A stretch of 64,000 nt of DNA, taken from Extensimonas vulgaris. Its GTDB lineage: Bacteria > Pseudomonadota > Gammaproteobacteria > Burkholderiales > Burkholderiaceae_C. The translations under genes and the position numbers were made by a program. The stretch is from the NCBI RefSeq assembly GCF_003337425.1, contig NZ_QPJU01000006.1, positions 1-64,000 of the forward strand, in the 5' to 3' direction. A model generated the notes under the pieces. It worked only from the letters and a program-made list of their open reading frames with translations, searched no databases and was not told the origin of the DNA. Of the stretch, positions 53,652 through 63,044 are shown piece after piece (position 1 is the first letter of the stretch; each line of letters opens with the position of its first letter).

Positions 53652-54767
53652 ATGCCCAATCGCCGCCAGTTTGCCATTGCCGCCGCCAGCCTGCTCGGCC
53701 TGCCCGCCGTGCGCGCGCAGGAAAATCGCCTCGTGCTGGGGCAGTCCGCGCCCTTTACCGGGCCGGCGGCGCAGCTCGGAATCCAGTACCACAGCGGCGC
53801 CAAGCTGTATTTCGACCAGCTGAATGCGCAAGGGGGCATAGGCGGGCGCAGCATCGTGATCCGCACCATGGACGATGGCTACGAGCCCGAGCGCTGCGCG
53901 GAAAACACGCGCAAGCTGCTGGGCGAAGACGTGTTCGCGTTGTTTGCCTACGTCGGCACGCCCACGAGCCTGGCCGCGCTGCCCTTGGCCACGCGCGCGC
54001 AGGTGCCCTTCATCGCTCCGCTCACGGGCGCCATGGCCTTGCGCGAGCCTTTGCACAAGACGGTTTTCCACCTGCGCGCCTCGTACAACGACGAAACGGC
54101 GCTGATCGTCAAGCAGCTCACGCACCTGGGGCTGAAAAAAATCGCCGTGTTCCACCAGAACGACGCCTACGGCCAGGCCGGCCTCGATGGCGTGCGCCTG
54201 GCCTTGTCCGAGCAGAACCTCAAGCCCGTGGCGACTGCGACGGTGGAGCGCAATTCGGTCGATGTCGCCAAGGCCGTGGCCACGCTGGTCGCGGCGGCGC
54301 CCGACGCGGTGGTACAGGTCAGCGCGTACAAGTCTTGCGCGGCCTTCGTGCGCGCGGCGCGCAAGGCCGGCTACGGCGGGCTGTTTTACAACGTCTCCTT
54401 CGTGGGTACGCAGGCACTGGCCGAGGAACTGGGCAAGGATGCCGAGGGTGTGGTGGTGTCGCAGGTCGTGCCTTCGCCCTACAACGCGGCCAACGGCATC
54501 ACGCGCGAGTTCGTCGCCGCAGCGAAAAAGGCCGGCAACGTGCAGGTCAACTATTCGAGCATGGAAGGCTATCTGGCGGCCAGGCTGTTCGCCGAAGGGC
54601 TCAAACGCGCATCCAGGGCCTCGCGCGAGGGGCTGGTGGCCGGTCTGGAGTCGCTGGGCGAGACGACTTTCGGCGGCTTTCAGGTCAGCCTGTCGCCCAC
54701 GCGCCACGTGGCGTCACGTTTCGTCGAACTGTCCATGCTCAAGGGCGACGGCCGCGTGCTGACCTGA
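53652..54767 (+). CDS. Orphan periplasmic binding protein, LivK-like
   Basis: 371-aa type I periplasmic ligand-binding protein. The signal region MPNRRQFAIAAASLLGLPAV includes RRQF, weakly Tat-like, with cleavage expected after VRAQ. The mature start LVLGQSAPFTGPAAQLG and the later IAVFHQNDAYGQAGLDGV match the LivJ/LivK family. No permease or ATPase gene is next to it, so it must feed an unlinked transporter or act as a sensor component. ATG 53652 is preceded by GAGGG. The 285-bp divergent region upstream (53367-53651) shows no gene. Confidence 0.85.
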   Translation: MPNRRQFAIAAASLLGLPAVRAQENRLVLGQSAPFTGPAAQLGIQYHSGAKLYFDQLNAQGGIGGRSIVIRTMDDGYEPERCAENTRKLLGEDVFALFAYVGTPTSLAALPLATRAQVPFIAPLTGAMALREPLHKTVFHLRASYNDETALIVKQLTHLGLKKIAVFHQNDAYGQAGLDGVRLALSEQNLKPVATATVERNSVDVAKAVATLVAAAPDAVVQVSAYKSCAAFVRAARKAGYGGLFYNVSFVGTQALAEELGKDAEGVVVSQVVPSPYNAANGITREFVAAAKKAGNVQVNYSSMEGYLAARLFAEGLKRASRASREGLVAGLESLGETTFGGFQVSLSPTRHVASRFVELSMLKGDGRVLT

Positions 54768-54839
54768 GCTGAGGGGCGCCGTCGGGGATTGCGCGCGGCG
54801 CGCCGTGGGGCACATGCGCTTTCGTGCGCCGCCGCGCGA

Positions 54840-55139
54840 TCAGGCCTGGGTGTCGAGCAGTGCGCCCAGCGTCTGCTGCTGCGCCTGCAGCGTGCGCAAA
54901 TTCGCCTTGAAGGCGTAGGTGGCCGAGAGCTGCTCGACCACGTCTTGTTCCAGCGCGGCGCCCGCTTGCGGTGCGCGCTGCAGCTGCGCTTGCACGCCGC
55001 CGTCGGGCGTTGCTTGCTGCAGGGCGGACACGCGCCGGTAGCCGGGGGTGTTGGCGTTCGCGATGTTGCTCGCGGCTGCATCCAGGCGCAGCTGCGCGGC
55101 CTGCAGGCCGGAGAGGGCGGTGGAAGAAAGGGCGTTCAT
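54840..55139 (-). CDS. Short flagellar rod-like protein (FlgB/FlgC N-terminal motif)
   Basis: 99 aa. The N-terminus ALSSTALSGLQAAQLRLDAA followed by ASNIANANTPGYRR, with ANTPGY at 29-34, is the conserved start of flagellar rod and hook proteins. The C-terminus LSATYAFKANLRTLQAQQQ resembles the closing coiled coil of the family. It is shorter than FlgB/FlgC (about 130-140 aa) because the middle is reduced. No other flagellar gene is in the window. It may be an assembly accessory or a relict. Confidence 0.7.
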   Translation of the reverse strand: MNALSSTALSGLQAAQLRLDAAASNIANANTPGYRRVSALQQATPDGGVQAQLQRAPQAGAALEQDVVEQLSATYAFKANLRTLQAQQQTLGALLDTQA

Positions 55140-55169
55140 GGCAGCAGCGGTGGGATTCGTAACGAGCCG

Positions 55170-56216
55170 TTATTCTGCGGCGCCATTTGCGGCCGCGCAA
55201 GAAAAATCGCCTGCCACTCGGCCTTGCTCCTGCTCCTGCGCCATGGCGTGCGCTTGCACTAGGCAGCGCTGCAGCAGCTGCGCGGCGCGCGTGGGCGCGG
55301 GCGAGCGGCGCAGCAGGCCCACGAAGCTGCAGGTATAGCGAAACAGCGTGGGCCGCACGGCCTGCATGCGGCCCGCGCGCACGAAGGCTTCGGCGTAGTG
55401 GTCGGGCAAAAAGCCCAGAAAGCAGCCCGAGAGGATCAGCGTGGCGATGGCCTCCTGGTCGAAGCCCGTGGCGCTGCGCGTGAGCTGCGCCTGGTGGCTC
55501 AGCTCCATGTTGGGTGAGTGGTAGCCCAGGCCCGCGAACGGGTAGCGGCGCAGCGCGTCCCAGTCGAGCGCAGCGAGCGCGTCGCGATCGGCGCCGAACA
55601 AGGGGTGCCCGGCGCCGCAATACAGCAGCATGGTTTCGTCGAACAGCGGCGTATAGAGCAGGCTGGAGGCGCTGCGGTGCGCGGGGATGATGCCGACCTG
55701 AAAGCGCCCTTCGAGCACGCCGCGCTCGATCGCCTGGATGCTGCCCACGTGCAGCTCCAGGTGCACGCCGGGCGCCTGGCGCGTGAAGTCGGCGATGGCC
55801 GCGTGGATGCGCGCGGCCGGGTTGCTTGCGGTCTGGTCGAACACGGCCAGCGCCAGCGGCCCGCCCAGGCGCGCGTGGATGTCGTCCACACCGCGGCGAA
55901 ACGCCTGCACCGCGTCGAGCAGGCGCAGCGTTTCCTCATACACGCGCCGGCCTTCGGGCGTGAGCGCAAAGCCCGCGCGCCCGCGCCGGCACAGCACCAG
56001 GCCCAGGCGCGTCTCCAGGTCTTTGAGGTGGCGGCTGATGGTGCTCGTGGCGATGTTGAGTTCGAGCTCGGCCGCGGCCAGGCCGCCGCACTCGACCACG
56101 CTCTTGAACACCTGTAGCAGGCGCAGGTCCATGTCGCTGAGCTGGCCAAGCACGGCGCGTTGGCGCCCGTCGGTGGGCGGCAGCGGGGCAAGGGCAGGGG
56201 GGTGATTTACTTGCAT
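55170..56216 (-). CDS. LysR-family regulator, probable activator of the omega-transaminase
   Basis: 348 aa: a winged HTH at about residues 30-90 (LRLLQVFKSVVECGGLAAAELEL) and a substrate domain. The N-terminus carries about 28 extra residues before the HTH. It is divergent from the aminotransferase gene, with a palindromic site overlapping its own start codon, the usual autoregulating LysR arrangement. An ATG at 56216 is the first in frame; a later methionine (MDLRLL, residue 29) would give a conventional length. Ligand unknown; an amino acid or polyamine product is plausible from the target. Confidence 0.88.
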   Translation of the reverse strand: MQVNHPPALAPLPPTDGRQRAVLGQLSDMDLRLLQVFKSVVECGGLAAAELELNIATSTISRHLKDLETRLGLVLCRRGRAGFALTPEGRRVYEETLRLLDAVQAFRRGVDDIHARLGGPLALAVFDQTASNPAARIHAAIADFTRQAPGVHLELHVGSIQAIERGVLEGRFQVGIIPAHRSASSLLYTPLFDETMLLYCGAGHPLFGADRDALAALDWDALRRYPFAGLGYHSPNMELSHQAQLTRSATGFDQEAIATLILSGCFLGFLPDHYAEAFVRAGRMQAVRPTLFRYTCSFVGLLRRSPAPTRAAQLLQRCLVQAHAMAQEQEQGRVAGDFSCAAANGAAE

Positions 56217-56231
56217 AGATGCTCAAGTAAA
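56206..56231. promoter_or_regulatory. Palindromic operator between LysR and the transaminase
   Basis: TTTACTTG (56206-56213), spacer CATAGATGCT, CAAGTAAA (56224-56231): perfect 8-bp arms with a 10-bp spacer. The left arm adjoins the LysR start codon (56214-56216) and the site is 27 bp from the transaminase ATG. Position and symmetry fit a LysR-type binding site. A second site was not located. Confidence 0.6.
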
Positions 56232-56258
56232 CGGTGATATTGCACTATTGGAGAGATT

Positions 56259-57707
56259 ATGGCTGCCGCCAACAATGCCTGCTTTGATTGTTTGGAGACT
56301 GCCATGTCACTTGCCACCGCTGCCCCCACTGCCGCCCCCGTTACTGCCGCCGAATCCGCGGCCTCTCCCGCATCCTTTCCTGCGCCTGTGCGCCGCGACG
56401 CCGCCTGGCTCGACGCGCACTGGATGCCCTACACCGCGAACCGCCAGTTCAAGGCCGACCCGCGCCTGATCGTCGCCGCGAGCGGCGCCTACTTCACCGA
56501 CGCCGACGGGCGCAAGGTGTTCGACGGGCTCTCGGGCCTGTGGTGCACGGGCCTGGGCCACGCGCGGCGCGAGATCGCCGAAGCCATCGCCGAGCAGGCG
56601 CGCACGCTGGACTACGCGCCGGCGTTCCAGTTCGGGCACCCGGCCGCGTTCGCGCTCGCCAACAAAATCAAGGAGCTCACGCCCGCGGGGCTCGACTACG
56701 TGTTCTTCACCGGCTCGGGCTCGGAGGCGGCCGACACCTCGCTCAAGCTCGCGCGTGCGTACTGGCGCCTCAAAGGCCAGGCGAGCAAGACGCGCCTGAT
56801 CGGGCGCGAAAAGGGCTACCACGGCGTGAACTTCGGCGGTACGTCGGTGGGCGGCATCGGCGCGAACCGCAAGTTCTACGGCCAGGGCGTGGAGGCCGAC
56901 CACCTGCCGCACACGCAGCCGCCCGCGGGCACGTTTGCCAAGGGCCAGCCCACCGAGGGCGGGCGCCAGCTGGCCGACCGGCTGCTCGACCTGATCGCGC
57001 TGCACGACGCCTCGAACATTGCGGCCGTGATCGTCGAGCCCTTTTCGGGCTCGGGTGGCGTGGTGGTTCCGCCCGTGGGCTACCTCGAACGCCTGCGCGA
57101 AATCTGCACGCAGCACGACATCCTGCTGATCTTCGACGAGGTCATCACGGGCTTTGGCCGCGCGGGTGCCTACACGGGCGCCGAGGCTTTCGGCGTGACG
57201 CCCGACATCATGAACGTGGCCAAGCAGGTGACCAACGGCGCACAGCCGCTGGGCGCGGTGATCGCGCGCAAGGAGATCTACGACACCTTCATGGCTGCGG
57301 GCGGGCCTGACTACATGCTTGAATTCCCGCACGGCTACACCTATTCGGCGCACCCCGTGGCCTGCGCGGCGGGCCTCGCGGCGCTCGACTTGCTGCAAAA
57401 AGAGGACGCGATCGCGCGCGTGCGCTCGCTCGCCCCTTACTTCGAGCAGGCCGTGCACAGCCTCAAGGGCGCGAAACACGTGCTCGACATCCGCAACTAC
57501 GGCCTCGCCGCGGGCTTCACGATCGCGCCGCTGCCCGGCGAGCCTGCCCGCCGGCCCTACGAGATCGCCATGCACTGCTGGAAGAAGGGCTTTTACGTGC
57601 GCTACGGCGGCGACACGATCCAGCTCGCGCCGCCCTTCATCAGCGAAAAGGCCGAGATCGACCGCCTCGTGAACGCGCTCGGCGAGGCGCTTGCGCAGAC
57701 TGCGTGA
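56259..57707 (+). CDS. Omega-amino acid--pyruvate aminotransferase
   Basis: 482-aa class III PLP aminotransferase of the beta-alanine:pyruvate type. Motifs are DGLSGLWCTGLGH, the GSGSEAADTSLKLARAYWR cofactor-phosphate loop, IFDEVITGFGRAGAYTGAEA with the PLP aspartate, and PLP lysine K322 in NVAKQVTNGAQPLG. Two start codons each have a ribosome site: ATG 56259 (GGAG, 5 nt) and ATG 56304 (GGAG, 6 nt); the shorter product begins at the low-complexity lead before PVRRDAAWLDAHW. Such enzymes convert beta-alanine or other omega-amines. Regulated probably by the divergent LysR. Confidence 0.9.
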   Translation: MAAANNACFDCLETAMSLATAAPTAAPVTAAESAASPASFPAPVRRDAAWLDAHWMPYTANRQFKADPRLIVAASGAYFTDADGRKVFDGLSGLWCTGLGHARREIAEAIAEQARTLDYAPAFQFGHPAAFALANKIKELTPAGLDYVFFTGSGSEAADTSLKLARAYWRLKGQASKTRLIGREKGYHGVNFGGTSVGGIGANRKFYGQGVEADHLPHTQPPAGTFAKGQPTEGGRQLADRLLDLIALHDASNIAAVIVEPFSGSGGVVVPPVGYLERLREICTQHDILLIFDEVITGFGRAGAYTGAEAFGVTPDIMNVAKQVTNGAQPLGAVIARKEIYDTFMAAGGPDYMLEFPHGYTYSAHPVACAAGLAALDLLQKEDAIARVRSLAPYFEQAVHSLKGAKHVLDIRNYGLAAGFTIAPLPGEPARRPYEIAMHCWKKGFYVRYGGDTIQLAPPFISEKAEIDRLVNALGEALAQTA

Positions 57708-57717
57708 TGCTATTGAT

Positions 57718-57766
57718 GAAGTAGCTTTAAGCGCTTGATGGACGGGCGCTAGAGCCCGTTTTTATT
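57718..57766 (+). repeat. Short dispersed repeat downstream of the transaminase
   Basis: Reads GTAGCTTTAAGCGCTTGATG, then GACGGGCGCTAGAGCCCG and T-rich sequence. Family member whose right half forms the terminator hairpin at 57742-57767. Confidence 0.7.
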
Positions 57767-57767
57767 C
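57742..57767 (+). terminator. Intrinsic terminator within a dispersed repeat
   Basis: ACGGGC (57742-57747), loop GCTAGA, GCCCGT (57754-57759), then TTTTTATT. A 6-bp perfect stem with a U-tract, 34 bp after the transaminase stop. Confidence 0.7.
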
Positions 57768-57948
57768 TTATTTTTGGGCATGCCTTGCGCGTGCGGGTGG
57801 TACGGTGCCCACCGCCCGTCCGCATTGGGGCTCCGTGTGGTGGCCTGTGCGCGGGCCTGGGGCCTACAATCGCCACCCCGTGCAGGCACGGGCGCTGGCA
57901 GTTTTTGCTGCGCCGTGCCGCTGCGGGGCGCACCCTGGAGAAAGCCCC

Positions 57949-60318
57949 ATGTCCGAGAACACCCCGGCCCCCCATCCTTCCTCCTCTGCCGCCTCCAGCG
58001 CTGCGGCGCCCGCCGCGCTGAACATTGGCATGTCGCCCGAAAAGCGCGCCGAGCTGCGCCGCGCCGCGCTCGAATACCACGCCCAGCCCAAGCCCGGCAA
58101 GATCGCCGTCATGCCGACCAAGCAGCTCGTGAACCAGCACGATCTGGCGCTCGCGTATTCGCCTGGCGTCGCGGCGCCCTGCGAGGAGATCGTCAAGGAC
58201 CCGCGCGCGGCCTTTCGCTACACCAGCCGCGGCAACCTCGTGGGCGTGGTCACGAACGGCACGGCCGTGCTGGGCCTGGGCGACATCGGGCCGCTCGCGG
58301 GCAAGCCCGTGATGGAGGGCAAGGCCGTGCTCTTCAAAAAGTTCTCGGGCATCGACGTGTTCGACATCGAGATCAACGAAAAAGACCCCGAAAAACTCGT
58401 CGAGATCATCGCCGCGCTCGAGCCCACCTTTGGCGGCATCAACCTCGAAGACATCAAGGCGCCCGACTGCTTTTACGTCGAGCGCAAGCTGCGCGATCGC
58501 CTGCACATTCCCGTGTTCCACGACGACCAGCACGGCACGGCCATCGTCGTGGGCGCGGCCATCCTGAACGGGCTCAAGGTCGCGGGCAAAAACCTGGCCG
58601 ACATCAAGCTCGTGACCTCGGGCGCGGGCGCGGCGGCGCTCGCGTGCCTGGGGTTGCTCGTCAAACTCGGCATTCCGCGCGAGCACATCTGGGTCACCGA
58701 CCTCGCGGGCGTGGTCTATGAAGGCCGCACCGAGCTCATGGACGAGGACAAGCGCTTTTTCGCCCAGCCCACGTCCGCGCGCACGCTGGCCGAGGTGATC
58801 GCAGGCGCGGACGTGTTCCTGGGCCTGTCGGCGGGCGGCGTGCTCAAGCCCGAGATGGTGCGCACGATGGCGGCGCGCCCGCTGATCTTTGCGCTCGCCA
58901 ACCCCACGCCCGAAATCCTGCCCGAGGAAGTGCGCGCCGTGCGCGACGACGCCATCATGGCCACGGGGCGCAGCGACTACCCGAACCAGGTCAACAACGT
59001 GCTGTGCTTTCCGTACATCTTCCGCGGCGCGCTCGACTGCGGCGCGACCACCATCACGCTGGAGATGGAAGTCGCCGCCGTGCACGCCATTGCCGAACTC
59101 GCGCAGGCCGAGCAAAGCGAGGTCGTGGCCGCGGCCTACGCGGGCGAGCCGCTCGCGTTCGGCCCCGAGTACCTGATCCCCAAGCCCTTCGACCCGCGCC
59201 TGATGATCAAGATCGCGCCCGCGGTGGCGCAGGCCGCGGCGGACAGCGGCGTAGCGCTGCGGCCCATTGCCGACATGGAAGCCTACCGCGAACACCTGCA
59301 GACCTTCGTCTACGCCTCGGGCACCATCATGAAGCCCATCTACGCGGCGGCCAAGGCGGGCACGAAAAAGCGCGTGGCCTACGCCGAGGGCGAGGAAGAG
59401 CGCGTGCTGCGCGCGGCGCAGATCGTGGTCGACGAGCGCATTGCGCGCCCCACGCTGATCGGGCGGCCCGCGATCATCGCGCAGCGCATTGCCAAGTTTG
59501 GCCTGCGCCTCAAGGAAGGGCAGGACTACGACGTGGTCAACGTGGAGCAGGACGAGCGCTACCGCGACTTCTGGCAGACCTACCACCGCCTGACCGAGCG
59601 CAAGGGCATCACCATCCCCATCGCCAAGATCGAAATGCGCCGGCGCCTGTCGCTGATCGGCGCGATGCTGCTGCACAAGGGCTACGTCGATGGGCTGATC
59701 TGCGGCACCTGGGGCACCAACCCCATGCACCTGAACTACATCGACCAGGTGATAGGCAAGCGCCCCGGCGCCAACACCTACGCCGCCATGAACGCGCTGC
59801 TGCTGCCCGAGCGCCAGGTGTTCCTCGTGGACACGCACATCAACTACGACCCGAGCGCCGCGCAGCTCGCCGAGATCACCGTCATGGCCGCCGAGGAGAT
59901 GATGCGTTTTGGCGTGCGCCCCAAGGCGGCGCTGCTGAGCCACTCCAACTTTGGCAGCAGCAACGAGCCCAGCGCGGTGAAGATGCGCGAGACGCTCGCC
60001 TTGCTGCGCGTGCAGGCGCCGTGGCTCGAGATCGATGGCGAAATGCACGGCGACGTGGCGCTCGACGGCACCGCGCGCCGCGCGCTGATGCCGCGCAGCA
60101 CGCTCGAAGGCGACGCAAACCTGCTCGTGCTGCCCAACATCGACGCGGCCAACATCGCCTACAACCTGCTCAAGACCGCCGCGGGCGGCAACATCGCGAT
60201 CGGCCCGGTGTTGCTCGGCGCGGCCCAGCCCGTGCATATCCTCACCGCGAGCGCCACCGTGCGCCGCATCGTGAACATGACCGCGCTCACGGTGGCCGAC
60301 GCGAACGCTGCGCGCTGA
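57949..60318 (+). CDS. maeB: NADP-dependent malic enzyme with phosphotransacetylase-like domain
   Basis: 789 aa. The malic domain has [13 protein letters not shown], the NAD(P) domain [19 protein letters not shown] and [18 protein letters not shown]; from about residue 450 a phosphotransacetylase-like domain follows ([20 protein letters not shown]), which in MaeB is not catalytic but mediates acetyl-CoA inhibition. It decarboxylates malate to pyruvate with NADPH. ATG 57949 has GGAG eight bases upstream. The gene has no same-strand partner within 150 bp; a possible -10 (TACAAT, 57865-57870) lies 79 bp ahead of the start but no good -35 was found. Confidence 0.96.
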   Translation: MSENTPAPHPSSSAASSAAAPAALNIGMSPEKRAELRRAALEYHAQPKPGKIAVMPTKQLVNQHDLALAYSPGVAAPCEEIVKDPRAAFRYTSRGNLVGVVTNGTAVLGLGDIGPLAGKPVMEGKAVLFKKFSGIDVFDIEINEKDPEKLVEIIAALEPTFGGINLEDIKAPDCFYVERKLRDRLHIPVFHDDQHGTAIVVGAAILNGLKVAGKNLADIKLVTSGAGAAALACLGLLVKLGIPREHIWVTDLAGVVYEGRTELMDEDKRFFAQPTSARTLAEVIAGADVFLGLSAGGVLKPEMVRTMAARPLIFALANPTPEILPEEVRAVRDDAIMATGRSDYPNQVNNVLCFPYIFRGALDCGATTITLEMEVAAVHAIAELAQAEQSEVVAAAYAGEPLAFGPEYLIPKPFDPRLMIKIAPAVAQAAADSGVALRPIADMEAYREHLQTFVYASGTIMKPIYAAAKAGTKKRVAYAEGEEERVLRAAQIVVDERIARPTLIGRPAIIAQRIAKFGLRLKEGQDYDVVNVEQDERYRDFWQTYHRLTERKGITIPIAKIEMRRRLSLIGAMLLHKGYVDGLICGTWGTNPMHLNYIDQVIGKRPGANTYAAMNALLLPERQVFLVDTHINYDPSAAQLAEITVMAAEEMMRFGVRPKAALLSHSNFGSSNEPSAVKMRETLALLRVQAPWLEIDGEMHGDVALDGTARRALMPRSTLEGDANLLVLPNIDAANIAYNLLKTAAGGNIAIGPVLLGAAQPVHILTASATVRRIVNMTALTVADANAAR

Positions 60319-60386
60319 AGATCGACACGCGCCGTCTGCGGGGGGGGACGGAGCGGCACGCGGGCGTGACTTGCCGAGTTTGGACA

Positions 60387-60431
60387 TGTTTTTGGCCATT
60401 AGCCCAGGTGCAGCAAGCGCAAGCAGCTACC
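60387..60431 (-). repeat. Short dispersed repeat upstream of the class V aminotransferase
   Basis: On the minus strand: TAGCTGCTTGCGCTTGCTGC, then ACCTGGGCTAATGGCCAAAA. It aligns gap-free to the 38484 copy. It lies in the 188-bp gap between maeB and the aminotransferase (60319-60506), which holds no gene. Confidence 0.7.
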
Positions 60432-60506
60432 AAAACCATACAAAAGCAGCAGCATCCTGCCCATGCTAAGCTGACCGCCATCACTGTTTTGCACGGAGAA
60501 AAACCC

Positions 60507-61643
60507 ATGCCCGGCCTGTTACCCGATGTCGATCCTGACGGCCTGCTCGAATTTTCGGTGGTCTATACCGACCGCGCGCTCAACCACATGTCCAAACGCT
60601 TCGTGGGCGCGATGCAGGAAATTCTCGCCACGCTCAAAGAGGTGTACCACGCGCAGTCTGCCGTCATCGTGCCCGGCAGCGGCACCTTTGGCATGGAGGC
60701 CGTGGCGCGGCAGTTTGCGCAGCGGCAGAAGGTGCTGATCGTGCGCAATGGCTGGTTCAGCTACCGCTGGAGCCAGATTCTGGACATGGGCGGCTTTGCC
60801 GGCGAGGCCATCGTGTGCCAGGCGCGCCAGCAGGGCGCGGGCGCGCAGGCGCCCTGGGCGCCGTGCCCTGCCGCGGAAGTGGCTGCGCGCATCCGCGCCG
60901 AGCGGCCTGCGGTGGTGTTTGCCCCGCACGTCGAGACCGCGAGCGGCATCGTGCTGCCGGATGACTATCTGCGCACCGTGGCCGAGGCTGCGCACGACGT
61001 GGGCGCGCTGTTCGTGCTCGACTGCGTGGCCTCGGGCGCGCTGTGGGTGGACATGCAGGCGCTGGGCGTCGATGTGCTGATCTCGGCGCCGCAAAAGGGC
61101 TGGAGCGGCCCGCCCTGCTGCGCTCTGGTGATGCTGGGCGCGCGTGCGCGTGCGGCCATCGAGGGCACGACGAGCAACAGCTTTGCCTGCGACCTCAAAA
61201 AATGGCTGCAGATCGCCGAGGGCTATGAAAAAGGCCAGCACGCCTATCACGCCACCATGCCCACGGATGCGCTCGTGCGCCTGCGCGACGTGATGCGCGA
61301 AGCGCGCGCGCACGGCTTCGACCAACTGCGCGCCGAGCAGATCGAACTGGGCGCCAGGGTGCGCGCGCTGCTCGAATCGCGCGGCTTTGCGAGCGTTGCG
61401 GCCGAGGGCTACAAGGCGCCCGGCGTGGTCGTGAGCTACACCACCGACCCGGGCATCCAAAGCGGCAAGAAGTTCGCCGAAGTCGACCTGCAGACGGCCG
61501 CGGGCGTGCCGCTGCAGTGCGGCGAGGGGCCGGACTTCATGAGCTTTCGCATCGGCCTGTTCGGGCTCGACAAATGGCAGCACATCGAGCGCACCGTGGG
61601 CCACTTGGCCACGGCGCTCGAGCGCATCGCGGCCTTGGCGTAA
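60507..61643 (+). CDS. Class V aminotransferase, alanine--glyoxylate/serine--pyruvate type
   Basis: 378-aa fold-type I PLP aminotransferase. SAVIVPGSGTFGMEAVARQF holds the cofactor phosphate loop; VLDCVASGALWVDMQALGVDV supplies the aspartate; the PLP lysine is K197 in SAPQKGWSGPP. A family-typical C-terminal RIGLFGLDKWQH follows. Members act on alanine-glyoxylate, serine-pyruvate or 2-aminoethylphosphonate; no phosphonate genes are near, so the first two are favoured. ATG 60507 has GGAG upstream. Confidence 0.85.
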   Translation: MPGLLPDVDPDGLLEFSVVYTDRALNHMSKRFVGAMQEILATLKEVYHAQSAVIVPGSGTFGMEAVARQFAQRQKVLIVRNGWFSYRWSQILDMGGFAGEAIVCQARQQGAGAQAPWAPCPAAEVAARIRAERPAVVFAPHVETASGIVLPDDYLRTVAEAAHDVGALFVLDCVASGALWVDMQALGVDVLISAPQKGWSGPPCCALVMLGARARAAIEGTTSNSFACDLKKWLQIAEGYEKGQHAYHATMPTDALVRLRDVMREARAHGFDQLRAEQIELGARVRALLESRGFASVAAEGYKAPGVVVSYTTDPGIQSGKKFAEVDLQTAAGVPLQCGEGPDFMSFRIGLFGLDKWQHIERTVGHLATALERIAALA

Positions 61644-61715
61644 TCAGGCGTTGCGCGGCTATGGAAGGTCGCAGGAAGCTATTGTGTCGATAGCTATCGC
61701 CTCAGGTTTTACGGC

Positions 61716-63011
61716 GTGACAGACCAGGCCCGCGCGCTGCAAAAAGCCAAGCGGCAGGCCAGCGGCCTGCTCGTGTTGATGGCGGCGCTGTTTGCCGCGA
61801 GCTATGCGCTGCCGCGCAGCCTGGGCGTGGATTGCCTGCGCGCCATGGCCGAAGCCGCGATCGTCGGCGGCCTGGCCGACTGGTTCGCCGTCTCGGCGCT
61901 GTTTCGGCGCATTCCGCTGCCGCTGTTGCAGCGCCACACCGACATCGTGGTGCGCAACAAGGAGCGCATCGGCAGCAACCTCGCACGCTTCGTGCGCGAC
62001 AAGTTCCTCGACCCGCCCTCGCTCGTGGCGCTGATCCGTCGCAACCCGCCCACGGCGCTGCTCGCGCAGTGGCTCAACACGCCCGCGAATGCCGAGCTGC
62101 TCGGGCGCCAGCTCGCGCGGCTCGCGCTCGCGGGGCTCGAGATGGTCGAAGACGCACAGGTGCAGCGCTTCATGCGCGCCGCGGCACGCACGCTGATCGG
62201 CCAGATCGACCTCACACGCTCGATGGCCGCGGCGCTGCAGGCGCTCACGCACGAGGGCCGGCACCAGGCGCTGCTCGATGATCTGCTGGAACGCCTGGCG
62301 CAGCTGTTGCGCTCCGAAGACACACGCGCCTTCATCGCCGCGAGCATCGTGCAATGGCTCAAGCGCGAACATCCGCTCAAGGAAAAGGTGCTGCCCAGCG
62401 AATGGCTCAGCGACAAGGGCGCGAGTGCGATCGCGCACGCCGTGGAAAGCCTGCTCGGCGAAATCGCGCGCAACCCCGAACACCAGCTGCGCGACGCGCT
62501 CGACGCGGCGCTGCAGCGCCTGATCGAGCGCCTGCAAAGCGACCCGGTGTGGGCGCGCAGGGGCGAAGAAATCCGCCGCTACCTGCAGACCGACCCCACG
62601 GTGGGCGCGTACGTCGAGTCGCTGTGGGGCGGGCTGCGCGAACGCCTGCAGCGCGACTTGGCCGACGAGCAGTCGGCGCTCGTGCGCCGCATCGTCGCCA
62701 TGGGCCAGTGGCTCGGGCGCGCGCTCGCGGGCGACGCGCTGCTGCGCGAGCGCCTCGACGCCCAGCTCGAACTCTGGGCCGTGCAATGGGCGCCCGAGGT
62801 GTCCGAATTTTTCGCCCAGCACATCGAAGGCACCGTGCAGCGCTGGGACGCGCGCGAGATGGCGCAATTGCTGGAGCTGCACCTGGGGCCCGATTTGCAG
62901 CACATCCGCATCAACGGCACGCTGGTGGGCGGGCTGATCGGCCTGCTGCTGTTCGCCCTGTCGCACGCCGGGGCGCTGTATGCGGCGGCGCGGGCGGCGT
63001 TGGGGGGATGA
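61716..63011 (+). CDS. DUF445 membrane protein, YjiN-like
   Basis: 431 aa. An N-terminal pair of hydrophobic segments (about 18-33 and 43-60, the latter containing EAAIVGGLADWFAVSALFR) and a C-terminal one (about 405-428, GTLVGGLIGLLLFALSHAG) flank a long charged helical region. The AAIVGGLADWFAVxALFR motif and end segment define DUF445. Function is unknown. The start is GTG 61716 by homology; no ATG is suitable. It precedes a mobile element and then transketolase. Confidence 0.8.
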   Translation: MTDQARALQKAKRQASGLLVLMAALFAASYALPRSLGVDCLRAMAEAAIVGGLADWFAVSALFRRIPLPLLQRHTDIVVRNKERIGSNLARFVRDKFLDPPSLVALIRRNPPTALLAQWLNTPANAELLGRQLARLALAGLEMVEDAQVQRFMRAAARTLIGQIDLTRSMAAALQALTHEGRHQALLDDLLERLAQLLRSEDTRAFIAASIVQWLKREHPLKEKVLPSEWLSDKGASAIAHAVESLLGEIARNPEHQLRDALDAALQRLIERLQSDPVWARRGEEIRRYLQTDPTVGAYVESLWGGLRERLQRDLADEQSALVRRIVAMGQWLGRALAGDALLRERLDAQLELWAVQWAPEVSEFFAQHIEGTVQRWDAREMAQLLELHLGPDLQHIRINGTLVGGLIGLLLFALSHAGALYAAARAALGG

Positions 63012-63044
63012 GCAGCCCGGAACCCACTGTGGATGAACCTAGCA

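Noticed and set aside
54840-55139. Start of a flagellar gene cluster
   Set aside because: Neighbours are a binding protein and a LysR gene; no other flagellar genes occur in the window.
57727-60399. An 890-codon open frame opposite maeB
   Set aside because: Same reason: no family similarity, strongly biased composition and full overlap with a clear malic enzyme gene.
61677-61712. Another copy of the 45-bp dispersed repeat before the DUF445 gene
   Set aside because: Only AGCTAT-type fragments match; the AGCGCTT and GGGCTAG cores are missing.
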